Source: an uncultured Bacteroides sp. (GTDB lineage Bacteria > Bacteroidota > Bacteroidia > Cytophagales > Cyclobacteriaceae). Taken from it: a stretch of DNA of 64,000 bases. The position numbers and the translations under genes are program-made. The DNA is taken from assembly GCA_902168185.1 (NCBI GenBank), contig CABHOV010000061.1:62001-126000 (forward strand), written 5' to 3'. Shown piece after piece: positions 8,454-16,727 of the stretch. Positions within the stretch are counted from its first letter, which is position 1, and every line of letters starts with the position of its first letter. The notes under the pieces were generated by a model that did not search any database, was not told where the DNA came from, and was given only the letters and a program-made list of their open reading frames with translations.

Positions 8454-10406
8454 TCAAAGAATTTTTTGAGTGAATGTACTTTTATTCCCGGCATTATCCT
8501 TTACAGTGAGTTCGAAAGTTCCTTTTAGTGGAGTGGTTTTATCAAAGCGCTCTGACCAGATGGTAGCCGTTTTACTATCGTAGTGCATTAACAACCATTC
8601 TCCATTTATGTTTGCCTCGAAGGAAGAGATGCCCGATAAATTATCGCGGATCTTAAACCTTACTGTTTGGTTATTGATATATACCGGCCGGATGGAAGGC
8701 GCTTCGGTATCTTTTAATATCGTGAAGTCGCCAAACTCCCGTGTATTAAACTCGATTCGTCCGTTTAGCCATTCGCCTCCTATAAATGAATGTCCCTTTC
8801 CGGTGCTGCGATAAACATTATACTTGCCGTCGGCAGGATACGTCTTTGTTTTTTTAAGCGACACATGAATGCTCTTATTCAGTGGCACGGTGCGTGAACC
8901 AATGGTAAAGATTTCGTTCCCGCTTTTATCAAGTTTGTAATCTGTATTCAGATATAATGTGTCGTAAATTGCATTCAGAGGGAAATCGATATCCATCACA
9001 TCGCTATAGTATTTATACTCGGTGCCCGAAGGAATGCTGATCTTGATTTTCGGACGGATAGTTTTATTGTTGATCATGATCGAGTCCGGAATCTTCTTAC
9101 GCAGATCAAACAGATATACCTTGCGGTTGATGTTGTGATAGGTAGGGTCAACTTCTTCCGAAACTCCATTGGTATATACCAGTGCGCGTGCGCCAAGATC
9201 TTTTCCGGCTTTAGCCGTCAGCATCATCGTGTTTTCACTGATGTCGTAAAGCAGATCGGTAGTCATTGGCTCCAACGACATTACTTCTTTTATAACCGGG
9301 TTCGGTTTGAGCTTAAAGGATACACTGCTCGTGTTGTTGTAACTATCCTTCATGCGGATTTTTACATTGGAGATCTTGTTGGGGTTAACCTTGATCTTGC
9401 CATCAGTCGGAGATTGATTATAAAACTTCAGCTGATTGCCATCATCAACATATAGCTTGTAAAAGCGTGTTCCTTTACTCCGCATGGTTTTGAAATCCAT
9501 GAGCGTATAAATGGCACGGGTCTCCGCTATATTTAGCTTATCAATAAATTGCTGGAATACCAACACACTGTCAACCCAAACCTCCAGGAAGTTTACACCC
9601 CCATAGAACGGACTCTTATACGACATCTTGTCTTTGGCAAGAATTTCAATGCCAATGTTTCCACTTGCCAGTATAGGGCTTGCCACGACATAGTTACTGC
9701 CCACCTTGTTTCCATAGAATTCAAATCTTCCGAAGCGGTCATTGATGCGTGAATCCGGATTGAGTGTTACCAACGCGATTTTTTCAGGAGCAGGAGGGAG
9801 GTTATCCACGATCTCTTTGAAAGCCCCAATCTTTAGTGGATCGAGCGCATAATTGTTCGAGTCGCGTATATCAAAATGCAAATGCGGTCCTGTTGAACCT
9901 CCTGAATTACCGGAAAGCGCAATGGTGTCACCTTGCTTTACTTTGAACTGATCTTTCTGAAAGTATAGATCGATCTCGCCAGACTTCAGTTTATACTGTT
10001 CCTGAAGGATCTGCTGTGCAACAGCGCCTTTGAATTGATCAAGGTGAGCATAGAGCGTTGTGTTGCCATCCGGGTGTGTTACATAGAGTACATTTCCATA
10101 CCCCGAGCCTCCTGTACTGGCGCGCGATACATACCCGCTCTTAGAAGCGAGTACTGCATAACCAATCATATTGTCTGTACGGATGTCTATACCGGAATGG
10201 AAATGCGTACTGCGCAACTCACCCATTGTGCCGGCCAGTGAGCCAGGTTGCCCAGGCTTTATCGGGTATAGATATTTTTCTTCTGCAGGGTCTTTTGCAA
10301 ATTTAACCTCCTGCTTGCTGAGCTGAGCAAGCACAAAAAATGGATGTATAGCTATACATATTGCTGCAGCTACCTTACTTAACTTCAAACTCCAATAATT
10401 TCTCAT
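8454..10406 (-). CDS. M23 family metallopeptidase (secreted)
   Basis: The 650-residue protein has a signal peptide (about residues 1-28, ending FFVLAQ). A lysostaphin-type M23 domain follows with HFHSGIDIR (zinc ligands in HxxxD) and GPHLHFDIRD (HxH), roughly residues 50-190. The remaining 450 residues look like beta-rich domains and carry no motif I can name. M23 enzymes cleave peptide cross-links of peptidoglycan, and both zinc motifs appear intact, so an active periplasmic or outer-membrane hydrolase is likely. It overlaps the 3' end of the upstream FAH-family gene by 32 bp and is followed 2 bp later by bcp, so the three are probably co-transcribed even though their functions look unrelated. 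Confidence 0.88.
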   Translation of the reverse strand: MRNYWSLKLSKVAAAICIAIHPFFVLAQLSKQEVKFAKDPAEEKYLYPIKPGQPGSLAGTMGELRSTHFHSGIDIRTDNMIGYAVLASKSGYVSRASTGGSGYGNVLYVTHPDGNTTLYAHLDQFKGAVAQQILQEQYKLKSGEIDLYFQKDQFKVKQGDTIALSGNSGGSTGPHLHFDIRDSNNYALDPLKIGAFKEIVDNLPPAPEKIALVTLNPDSRINDRFGRFEFYGNKVGSNYVVASPILASGNIGIEILAKDKMSYKSPFYGGVNFLEVWVDSVLVFQQFIDKLNIAETRAIYTLMDFKTMRSKGTRFYKLYVDDGNQLKFYNQSPTDGKIKVNPNKISNVKIRMKDSYNNTSSVSFKLKPNPVIKEVMSLEPMTTDLLYDISENTMMLTAKAGKDLGARALVYTNGVSEEVDPTYHNINRKVYLFDLRKKIPDSIMINNKTIRPKIKISIPSGTEYKYYSDVMDIDFPLNAIYDTLYLNTDYKLDKSGNEIFTIGSRTVPLNKSIHVSLKKTKTYPADGKYNVYRSTGKGHSFIGGEWLNGRIEFNTREFGDFTILKDTEAPSIRPVYINNQTVRFKIRDNLSGISSFEANINGEWLLMHYDSKTATIWSERFDKTTPLKGTFELTVKDNAGNKSTFTQKIL

Positions 10407-10989
10407 CTTCTATATATGCCGATAACACATTCCCCACCTTCACCGGACTAACACCTTTTGGTGTACCCGTAAATATTAAATCACCTGTACGCAGCGTAAA
10501 GAATTTCGACAGATACGAAATTATAAAATCAAAACTAAAAAGCATAAGACTTGTATTGCCTTGTTGCCGGAGTTCACCATCAATCTTTAAACTGAAATTA
10601 ATATTCTTTAAATCGCTGAATGAACTTACCGGAATAAATGTATCGCTCAAGGGCGCAGAACCATTAAAGCCTTTGGCAATGTCCCATGGTAAACCTTTTT
10701 CTTTCGCTTTCTGCTGAAGATCACGAGCTGTAAAATCTATGCCGATACCGATTGCATCATAATACTTACTGGCAAATTTCTCCTGTATATTTTTTCCTTC
10801 TTTACAAATGCGAAGTACAAGTTCAACTTCATGATGAATGTCGCTGGAAAAATCTGGGTGATAGAACGGAGCATTGTTTCGAAGTACAGCGGTGTCTGGC
10901 TTTGTGAAAATTACCGGCTCATCCGGACGTTCGTTGTTCAGCTCTTTAATGTGCTCTGCATAATTTCTACCGATCGCAAAAATTCTCAT
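10375..10989 (-). CDS. Fumarylacetoacetate hydrolase (FAH) family protein
   Basis: The 204-residue protein begins MRIFAIGRNYAEHIKELNNE, with KPDTAVLRNNAPF, HHEVELVLRI (metal-binding glutamates), IGIGIDFTARDLQ and GDLIFTGTPKGV. These are the conserved blocks of the single-domain FAH family. Members are divalent-metal enzymes that act on 2-oxo or 1,3-dicarbonyl acids as hydrolases, decarboxylases such as oxaloacetate decarboxylase, or isomerases. No neighbouring catabolic gene fixes the substrate here. It is the first gene of a minus-strand group with the M23 peptidase (32-bp overlap) and bcp. Length fits the short FAHD1-like form. Confidence 0.9.
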   Translation of the reverse strand: MRIFAIGRNYAEHIKELNNERPDEPVIFTKPDTAVLRNNAPFYHPDFSSDIHHEVELVLRICKEGKNIQEKFASKYYDAIGIGIDFTARDLQQKAKEKGLPWDIAKGFNGSAPLSDTFIPVSSFSDLKNINFSLKIDGELRQQGNTSLMLFSFDFIISYLSKFFTLRTGDLIFTGTPKGVSPVKVGNVLSAYIEDEKLLEFEVK

Positions 10990-11161
10990 GGAGTTTCAAA
11001 TTTGTTTGAATGTCAATATATACACTGTAGAGAAAGATCATCGTACTGAAATTATGAAAGGGCAACTTTCAAAATCGTTCGCACTGCGCATGGTCTTTCA
11101 TTTCCGCTCAATATGAATAACTTTTGGCACGAATTTATAAAACAATACACAAGTGGTTTTG

Positions 11162-11169
11162 TATTTTTG
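11162..11169 (+). promoter_or_regulatory. Bacteroidota -7 element (TATTTTTG)
   Basis: TATTTTTG is an exact TAnnTTTG match 19 bp upstream of the M48 lipoprotein ATG at 11189. No TTG lies at the usual -33 distance. Confidence 0.5.
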
Positions 11170-11188
11170 AAACAAATTAAACATCCTT

Positions 11189-11989
11189 ATGTGGAAGAAA
11201 ATAATCGTTTTCTCAATAGCTAGTTTAACCATTTACGCCTGCGCGAAAGTAGCCGTTACGGGCCGCAGTCAATTAAGCCTGGTGTCAAATGCAGAGATTA
11301 TCCCGGTGGCCAACCAGCAGTACGATGAAGTATTGAAGAAAGGACCACTATCAAACAACGCTGAACAAACTCAGATGGTGAAGCGTGTGGGAGTGAGAAT
11401 CCAGAAAGCTGTTGAAGAGTATATGGCCATGAACAACGCTTCTGCTGAACTTGCAGATTTTAAATGGGAATTTAATCTGATAGATGATCCGAAAATGGTT
11501 AACGCCTGGTGTATGCCCGGAGGTAAAGTTGCTTTTTATACCGGTATCATGCCGATCTGTAAAGATGAAACTGGAGTTGCTGTTGTCATGGGCCACGAGG
11601 TTGCACACGCTATAGCAAATCACGGACGTGAGCGCATGAGCCAGCAAATGGTTGCTCAATATGGATTGGGTACGATCGGTTCGCTGATGGGACAGAATCC
11701 AACAGCAGGAAAAGAATTATTGATGCAGGCAATCGGTGCTGGTACAAATGTAGGCATGCTGAAATTCAGCAGAGAGCATGAGTCGGAAGCTGATCATATC
11801 GGATTGATCTTTATGGCTATGGCGGGATACGATCCGGCTGCTGCTCCGAAGTTCTGGGAACGCATGACAGCGGCAAGTGGAGGACAGGAGCCAATGGAAT
11901 TCTTGTCAACTCACCCTTCGCATTCCACACGTATAAATGATTTGCAGGGCTGGGTTCCGGAAGCAATGAAGTACTACAAGAAGAAGTAA
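11189..11989 (+). CDS. M48 family metallopeptidase lipoprotein
   Basis: The 266-residue protein has a lipoprotein signal peptide ending in TIYAC (Cys18 as lipidation site). VVMGHEVAHAIANHGRERM carries the HExxH zinc motif, and SREHESEADHIGLIFM supplies the third ligand glutamate. The arrangement matches LoiP/BepA-like periplasmic M48 peptidases, which take part in outer-membrane protein quality control in other bacteria; that role here is inference. The DUF1684 gene follows 9 bp later, so the two are likely co-transcribed from the TATTTTTG box upstream. Length and the STHPSHSTRINDL end are normal for the family. Confidence 0.92.
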   Translation: MWKKIIVFSIASLTIYACAKVAVTGRSQLSLVSNAEIIPVANQQYDEVLKKGPLSNNAEQTQMVKRVGVRIQKAVEEYMAMNNASAELADFKWEFNLIDDPKMVNAWCMPGGKVAFYTGIMPICKDETGVAVVMGHEVAHAIANHGRERMSQQMVAQYGLGTIGSLMGQNPTAGKELLMQAIGAGTNVGMLKFSREHESEADHIGLIFMAMAGYDPAAAPKFWERMTAASGGQEPMEFLSTHPSHSTRINDLQGWVPEAMKYYKKK

Positions 11990-11998
11990 TCATATAGT

Positions 11999-12631
11999 AT
12001 GATGCAACACACTATAGTAAAGCTGACACTGATGATTGCAGTGTCAGCTTTTTCTTTTCAACTGCAAGCTCAGGATGACGCTGCGATCAAGGAAATTACT
12101 GAACATCGTAAAAAGCAGGAGGGAGAATTCCGTGATCCCGCTAAATCTCCGTTGGATAAAAAAGACAGACGGAAATTCAAAGGGTTGAATTATTATCCGA
12201 TCGATTTGAATTACCGCGTGAAGGCAACCTTCGTGAAGAATGAAAAGCCGGTGTTGTTCAAAATGAAAACCACTACATCACGTTTACCGGATTATGTAAA
12301 GTACGGAGATATATACTTCCTGCTGGATGGTGAAGACTATAAACTTGAAGTATATCAAAGTCCAGATTTGCTGAAGCGCCCGGGTTTTGAAGATTACCTG
12401 TTCATTCCTTTCACGGATGAAACCAATGGTAAAGATACCTATGACGTAGGCCGCTACCTTGAATTCCATATACCCGTGTCAGAAGAAGTAACGCTTGATT
12501 TTAATCAGTGCTATAATCCGTATTGCAGCTATAGCGATAAGTACTCGTGCCCTATACCACCGGAAGCCAATCACTTGCCGCTGGAAATAAAAGCAGGAGA
12601 GAAGAAGTATAAAAAGGGCTTACTGCATTGA
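11999..12631 (+). CDS. DUF1684 domain-containing secreted protein
   Basis: The 210-residue protein has a signal peptide (ending FQLQAQ) and the DUF1684 blocks: FRDPAKSPLDKKDRRKFKG, YYPIDLNYRV, YDVGRYLEFHIP, then FNQCYNPYCSYSDKYSCPIP with PPEANHLPLEIKAGEK. The clustered cysteines near residues 165-185 are conserved in the family and may form disulfides or bind metal. The function of DUF1684 is not known. It follows the M48 gene by 9 bp, so it is probably secreted to the same compartment. Two adjacent ATGs are possible starts (11999 or 12002). Its stop directly abuts the stop of the convergent exonuclease gene, leaving no room for a separate terminator. Confidence 0.85.
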   Translation: MMQHTIVKLTLMIAVSAFSFQLQAQDDAAIKEITEHRKKQEGEFRDPAKSPLDKKDRRKFKGLNYYPIDLNYRVKATFVKNEKPVLFKMKTTTSRLPDYVKYGDIYFLLDGEDYKLEVYQSPDLLKRPGFEDYLFIPFTDETNGKDTYDVGRYLEFHIPVSEEVTLDFNQCYNPYCSYSDKYSCPIPPEANHLPLEIKAGEKKYKKGLLH

Positions 12632-13435
12632 TTACTTTTTGAAGGAGCGCAGTTTTATCTCGGTAAGTTTACGCTTTGTATCCATCGGGAAATCACCGTT
12701 CATCATCCAGTCGTAATAGCTCGGCTCTTCCTTGAATACATTGGTAACAACTTTGTTTTTGTGCTTGCCAAAGTTGAAGACTTCAAGTCCTTTTTCGTTT
12801 AATACCATGCGGCCTGCCAGATCTACTAAACCGGATACGGTTAGTTTGCTGAGTACTTCAACATCGTTTTTAATTTCACCGATCTTTCGTTCCAGGCTGT
12901 CGGTTACATCTTTACCGTCATATTTTTCAATCTGCGCAAGCAATACTTCCATTGTTGCTTCTGTATCGGCTTCGGCCGTGTGCGAGTTTACAAGATCTTT
13001 GTTGGTATAAAAACGATAGGCAGCAGCGAGCGTGCGCTTCTCCATCATGTGAAAAATCTTCTGGGCATCAACGATCTTTCTGCGGCTATAGTCAAACTCT
13101 ACATCACAGCGGAGGAACTCTTCTACCAGCATCGGTATATCGAACTTCATCACATTAAATCCTGCCAGGTCTGCACCTTCCATGAAGCGCGCATAATCTT
13201 TCGCTACTTCTTTAAAGGTAGGTTTGTCCTTCACATCTTCATCCTTTAAACCATGAAATATAGTTGACTCAGCCGGTATAGGAATCGTGGGGTTCAATAC
13301 GTTTGCTTTCCGTACGATGTCTCCGTTGGGCATCATCTTAACAACGGCAATTTCAAGGATGCGATCTTGGGTGATGTTCGTGCCAGTTGTTTCGAGATCG
13401 AAAATACAGAGCGGATTGCGTAGGTTTAATTTCAT
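12632..13435 (-). CDS. 3'-5' exonuclease, DEDDh type with ExoX-like C-terminus
   Basis: The 267-residue protein carries the three exonuclease motifs: IFDLETTGTNITQDRILEIA (ExoI, Asp and Glu), LAGFNVMKFDIPML (ExoII) and NSHTAEADTEATMEVL (ExoIII with the DEDDh histidine). The domain resembles the proofreading epsilon subunit of DNA polymerase III and RNase T. Its C-terminal part (VFNFGKHKNKVV, then SYYDWMMNGDFP) resembles the ExoX-like C-terminal domain. Likely roles are DNA or RNA 3' trimming or repair; it need not be the replicative epsilon. A 19-bp perfect palindrome lies 15 bp upstream of its ATG. Confidence 0.88.
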   Translation of the reverse strand: MKLNLRNPLCIFDLETTGTNITQDRILEIAVVKMMPNGDIVRKANVLNPTIPIPAESTIFHGLKDEDVKDKPTFKEVAKDYARFMEGADLAGFNVMKFDIPMLVEEFLRCDVEFDYSRRKIVDAQKIFHMMEKRTLAAAYRFYTNKDLVNSHTAEADTEATMEVLLAQIEKYDGKDVTDSLERKIGEIKNDVEVLSKLTVSGLVDLAGRMVLNEKGLEVFNFGKHKNKVVTNVFKEEPSYYDWMMNGDFPMDTKRKLTEIKLRSFKK

Positions 13436-13449
13436 GGTAAAGGCTCATG

Positions 13450-13468
13450 AGTGAAACATTGTTTCACT
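13450..13468. promoter_or_regulatory. 19-bp perfect palindrome upstream of the exonuclease gene
   Basis: AGTGAAACA-T-TGTTTCACT reads the same on both strands with 9-bp arms. It sits in the 59-bp gap between mpl and the exonuclease gene, 15 bp before the latter's ATG. There is no U-tract on either side, so it looks more like an operator or an mRNA stem than a terminator. Confidence 0.45.
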
Positions 13469-13494
13469 TCTAAAAGTATAAGGTTAAAGAATGT

Positions 13495-14868
13495 TTAGGA
13501 TAAGATCTTTTCAGAAAGGGTGCGAATGTTTATACCTCCGAAATTACCAGAGCTCATCATCAGCAGGTTTTTATTTTTCCAGGTTTGTTGTTCCAGGAAG
13601 CTCTGAAGTTCATCAGGCTTGGTAAACACCTGTATATGGTTGGATGCAAAAGCCGAACGGACATCACTTTCCGACAGCGCTTCCAGGTTTTTATCTTTTA
13701 CCTTGTCAGGATTGAAGTATACAATCTGCGTTTGTGCTGCCTTCATACTGTCTTTATAGTGAGGCAGAAATTTTTTATTGAGGCTGCTATAGGTATGCAA
13801 TTCAAGGCAAGCAACCAGGTCGCGTGAAGGATGGGCTTCCTTCATCGCCTTCACCGTAGCTTTAACTTTAGAAGGTGCATGAGCGAAATCTTTATAGACC
13901 GTAGCAGTAGCGTTGTCTAATACTTTTTCCAGTCTGCCGGAAGCTCCTTCAAAACTTGAGATCGCTTCAAAGAACTGTTCCTGGCTTATACCGATCTTCT
14001 TCAATACTTCTTTCGCAGCATTGAGGTTCTGAAAGTTATGGCTGCCAAAAACCTTTATCGGAGTGCGTTCTTTGCCGTTGGTTAAAAAGAAATGTCCGGT
14101 GTTGTCAGAAGCATGAGAATGACTTTTGTAGGATATCTCCAAAACATCAGCACGCTCTTTTTTACCGATCATCAGCGCCAGGGAATCCTGTTCACAGTAA
14201 ATAAGAATCCCGCTTTTAGGAGTCTGGTCAGCGAACAGATCAAATTGTCTTACATATTCATCTTCAGACGGAAATACATTTACATGATCCCATGAAATTC
14301 CGGTAATCACACCAATGTGATGTTGATACTTGAGGAACTTCGGAGTAGGGTCAAGAGCCGAACATAAATATTCATCACCCTCGATTATAATGAGAGGAGC
14401 GTCCGAAAGTTTTACTGTATTTTCTATGCCCGGTACTTTTGCACCGATAACATAATCGAAATCACGCTTGAAGTAATTGAGTACATGAATGATGATGGCG
14501 GTGGTGGTAGTTTTGCCATGACTGCCTGCAATCACAACACGCTGTTTCTCATGCGACTGTTCGAAGATATACTCCGGGAAGGAGAGGATCTTCAATCCAA
14601 GTTGCTGTGCTTTAAGTAATTCAGGATTATCCTTTCGCGCATGCATTCCCAATACAATTACATCTATAGAAGAAGTAATTATATCCGGGCGCCATCCTTC
14701 TTTCTCAGGAAGTAATCCATGCTTGGTTAAAGTTGAACGTGAAGGCTCAAAGATCTCATCATCAGATCCGCTTACATCATGACCAGCATCCTTCAGAGCA
14801 ATGGCCAGATTGTGCATAACACTTCCACCGATCGCTATAAAATGTACTCTTTGTTTTTTTGTATGCAT
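13495..14868 (-). CDS. mpl: UDP-MurNAc:L-Ala-gamma-D-Glu-meso-DAP ligase (Mpl), peptidoglycan recycling
   Basis: The 457-residue Mur-ligase begins HFIAIGGSVMHNLAIALKD, a nucleotide-binding start of the MurC/Mpl type, with the ATP loop VVIAGSHGKTTTTA near residue 110, SWDHVNVFPSEDEY, GSHNFQNLNA and FAHAPSKVKATVKA. The segments IGGSVMHNLA and DFAHAPSKV favour Mpl over MurC. Mpl re-attaches recovered tripeptide to UDP-MurNAc in the cytoplasm. No other recycling gene is adjacent. The gap to the next gene downstream holds the palindrome described separately. Length is typical (about 450). Confidence 0.88.
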   Translation of the reverse strand: MHTKKQRVHFIAIGGSVMHNLAIALKDAGHDVSGSDDEIFEPSRSTLTKHGLLPEKEGWRPDIITSSIDVIVLGMHARKDNPELLKAQQLGLKILSFPEYIFEQSHEKQRVVIAGSHGKTTTTAIIIHVLNYFKRDFDYVIGAKVPGIENTVKLSDAPLIIIEGDEYLCSALDPTPKFLKYQHHIGVITGISWDHVNVFPSEDEYVRQFDLFADQTPKSGILIYCEQDSLALMIGKKERADVLEISYKSHSHASDNTGHFFLTNGKERTPIKVFGSHNFQNLNAAKEVLKKIGISQEQFFEAISSFEGASGRLEKVLDNATATVYKDFAHAPSKVKATVKAMKEAHPSRDLVACLELHTYSSLNKKFLPHYKDSMKAAQTQIVYFNPDKVKDKNLEALSESDVRSAFASNHIQVFTKPDELQSFLEQQTWKNKNLLMMSSGNFGGINIRTLSEKILS

Positions 14869-15062
14869 CTGGAAATCAAAAATTCCGGTTTTAAAATAAA
14901 GGAAAATGTTTGTTCTTTAAAAATATATATACAACAGTCTATAGTTCATACGTTATTTTTACTCCTGTTGTCGTGTAAAGTGTATCGACTTATGAACTTG
15001 TACACAATTAAATTGTTGGTACTTTGTTAATAAGTTGTGTGGATAGTAACAACGAAGGGTTG

Positions 15063-15070
15063 TACGTTTG
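15063..15070 (+). promoter_or_regulatory. Bacteroidota -7 element (TACGTTTG) in an inverted repeat before dnaB
   Basis: TACGTTTG fits TAnnTTTG and lies 38 bp upstream of the dnaB ATG. It overlaps GTTGTACG (15059-15066), which has an exact inverted partner CGTACAAC at 15092-15099, 25 bp on. The repeat could be a regulator site or a 5' leader stem. Confidence 0.45.
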
Positions 15071-15108
15071 TCGCCCTTAATTAAAAATACGCGTACAACA
15101 ACCACTGT

Positions 15109-16644
15109 ATGGAGCAAGGAAGATCAACGTCTCTGAGGTTAGGCAGCAAAGCTAACAAGTTACTTCCGAGAGATATTTCGGAAAGTCTGGGTAAGTTGCC
15201 ACCTCAGGCACTTGATCTCGAAGAAGCCGTGTTGGGTGCACTCATGCTTGAGAAGAATGCATTGAACTCGGTTGTTGAGTTTCTAAAGCCTGAGCATTTT
15301 TACAAGGATGCTCATAAGGAAATTTACGATGCTATCATTGAGCTCTTCAAAGCGTCCGAGCCGGTGGATATGCGTACCGTTGTACACCAGCTGCGTAAGA
15401 AAGGCAAGCTTGAACTGATCGAAGGTAACGGCGCATACTATATCGCGGAGTTAACCTCCAAGGTAAGTTCTGCCGCCAACGTTGAATATCACGCGCGCGT
15501 GATCATCGAGATGGCGATTAAGCGTGAGCTCATCACTATTGCTTCCCAGATCCAGCACAACGCTTACGAAGATACAACCGATGTATTCGAGTTGCTTGAT
15601 AAAACTGAGCAAGCTGTTTTTGAAATATCAGACTCCAACCTTCGTAAGAATTATGACAACATGCGAAACCTGATGGCGCGTGCTATCCAGGAGTTGCAGG
15701 TATTGAAAGAACATAAAGATGGTTTGACAGGTGTACCGAGTGGATTTACAGAACTCGATCGTGTTACATCGGGATGGCAAAAATCAGATCTTGTTATTAT
15801 CGCGGCACGTCCTGGTATGGGTAAAACTGCATTTGTGGTTTCTGCCCTGCGTAACGCTGCTGTTGATTTCAAAATTCCAGTGGCGATCTTCTCCCTCGAG
15901 ATGGCTTCTATCCAGTTGGTAAACAGGATGATCTCTGCGGAAGCAGAACTTGAAAGTGAAAAGATCAAGAAAGGAAATCTGGCCGATCATGAATGGAAGC
16001 AGCTGGTACACAAAACCACGAAGCTTACCAACGCTCCTATATTTATAGATGATACACCTGCTATATCTATTCTTGAACTTCGCGCCAAGTGCCGGAGGTT
16101 GAAAGCAGAACATGGTATACAGATCATCGTGATCGATTACCTGCAGCTGATGAAAGGTGAGCAAAGCGGTAACCGTGAACAGGAGATCGCTTCGATTTCA
16201 CGAGCCTTGAAAGGTATAGCAAAAGAATTAAGTGTACCCGTACTCGCACTGTCGCAGTTGAGTCGTAGTGTTGAAACACGTGGTGGCGATAAACGTCCGC
16301 AGCTTTCTGACTTACGTGAATCGGGATCTATCGAGCAGGATGCCGATATAGTAATGTTCCTCTACCGTCCGGAATACTATAAGATTACCGTGGATGAAGA
16401 TGGTATGCCAACACAAGGTACAGGTGAAGTAATTATAGCCAAGCACAGAAACGGTTCTACCGCTAACGTGAAGCTTAAGTTCATTGGTAAGTATACGAAG
16501 TTCGGTGACCTCGATGGCCCGGCATCATACGATAACCCATTCTCCGGAATGATTACCCGTGAAAGCCGCCTGAACTCTTTCAACTCGGATGATGCACCAC
16601 AGCTTCCTCCGCCTCCTTCAAATGACGATGAAACTCCGTTTTAA
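15109..16644 (+). CDS. dnaB: Replicative DNA helicase DnaB
   Basis: The 511-residue protein has the DnaB N-terminal domain (PPQALDLEEAVLGALMLEK, near residues 30-130) and the RecA-like helicase core: GVPSGFTELDRVTSGW, Walker A ARPGMGKTAF, FSLEM, the Walker B strand IIVIDYLQLM, and DLRESGSIEQDADIVMFLYR. It unwinds the replication fork as a hexamer driven by ATP. No intein interrupts it. The tail is rich in proline and aspartate (QLPPPPSNDDETPF), as in many Bacteroidota DnaBs. The ATG is supported by the -7 box upstream. The neighbours are unrelated. Confidence 0.96.
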   Translation: MEQGRSTSLRLGSKANKLLPRDISESLGKLPPQALDLEEAVLGALMLEKNALNSVVEFLKPEHFYKDAHKEIYDAIIELFKASEPVDMRTVVHQLRKKGKLELIEGNGAYYIAELTSKVSSAANVEYHARVIIEMAIKRELITIASQIQHNAYEDTTDVFELLDKTEQAVFEISDSNLRKNYDNMRNLMARAIQELQVLKEHKDGLTGVPSGFTELDRVTSGWQKSDLVIIAARPGMGKTAFVVSALRNAAVDFKIPVAIFSLEMASIQLVNRMISAEAELESEKIKKGNLADHEWKQLVHKTTKLTNAPIFIDDTPAISILELRAKCRRLKAEHGIQIIVIDYLQLMKGEQSGNREQEIASISRALKGIAKELSVPVLALSQLSRSVETRGGDKRPQLSDLRESGSIEQDADIVMFLYRPEYYKITVDEDGMPTQGTGEVIIAKHRNGSTANVKLKFIGKYTKFGDLDGPASYDNPFSGMITRESRLNSFNSDDAPQLPPPPSNDDETPF

Positions 16645-16690
16645 CAGCCAGGCTTAATACAGATATACTATAAGGATTGCTTCTTCTTGC

Positions 16691-16698
16691 TATTTTTG
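16691..16698 (+). promoter_or_regulatory. Bacteroidota -7 element (TATTTTTG)
   Basis: An exact TAnnTTTG match, 29 bp upstream of the lipoprotein ATG at 16728 and 46 bp after the dnaB stop, so the lipoprotein gene probably has its own promoter. Confidence 0.45.
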
Positions 16699-16727
16699 TT
16701 CAATACCTGTAGCATGAAAAAGCCAGC

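Noticed and set aside
11122-11140. TTGGCACG at 11124, like the -24 part of a sigma-54 promoter before the M48 gene
   Set aside because: The -12 part does not match TTGC, and a better TATTTTTG box lies at 11162-11169.
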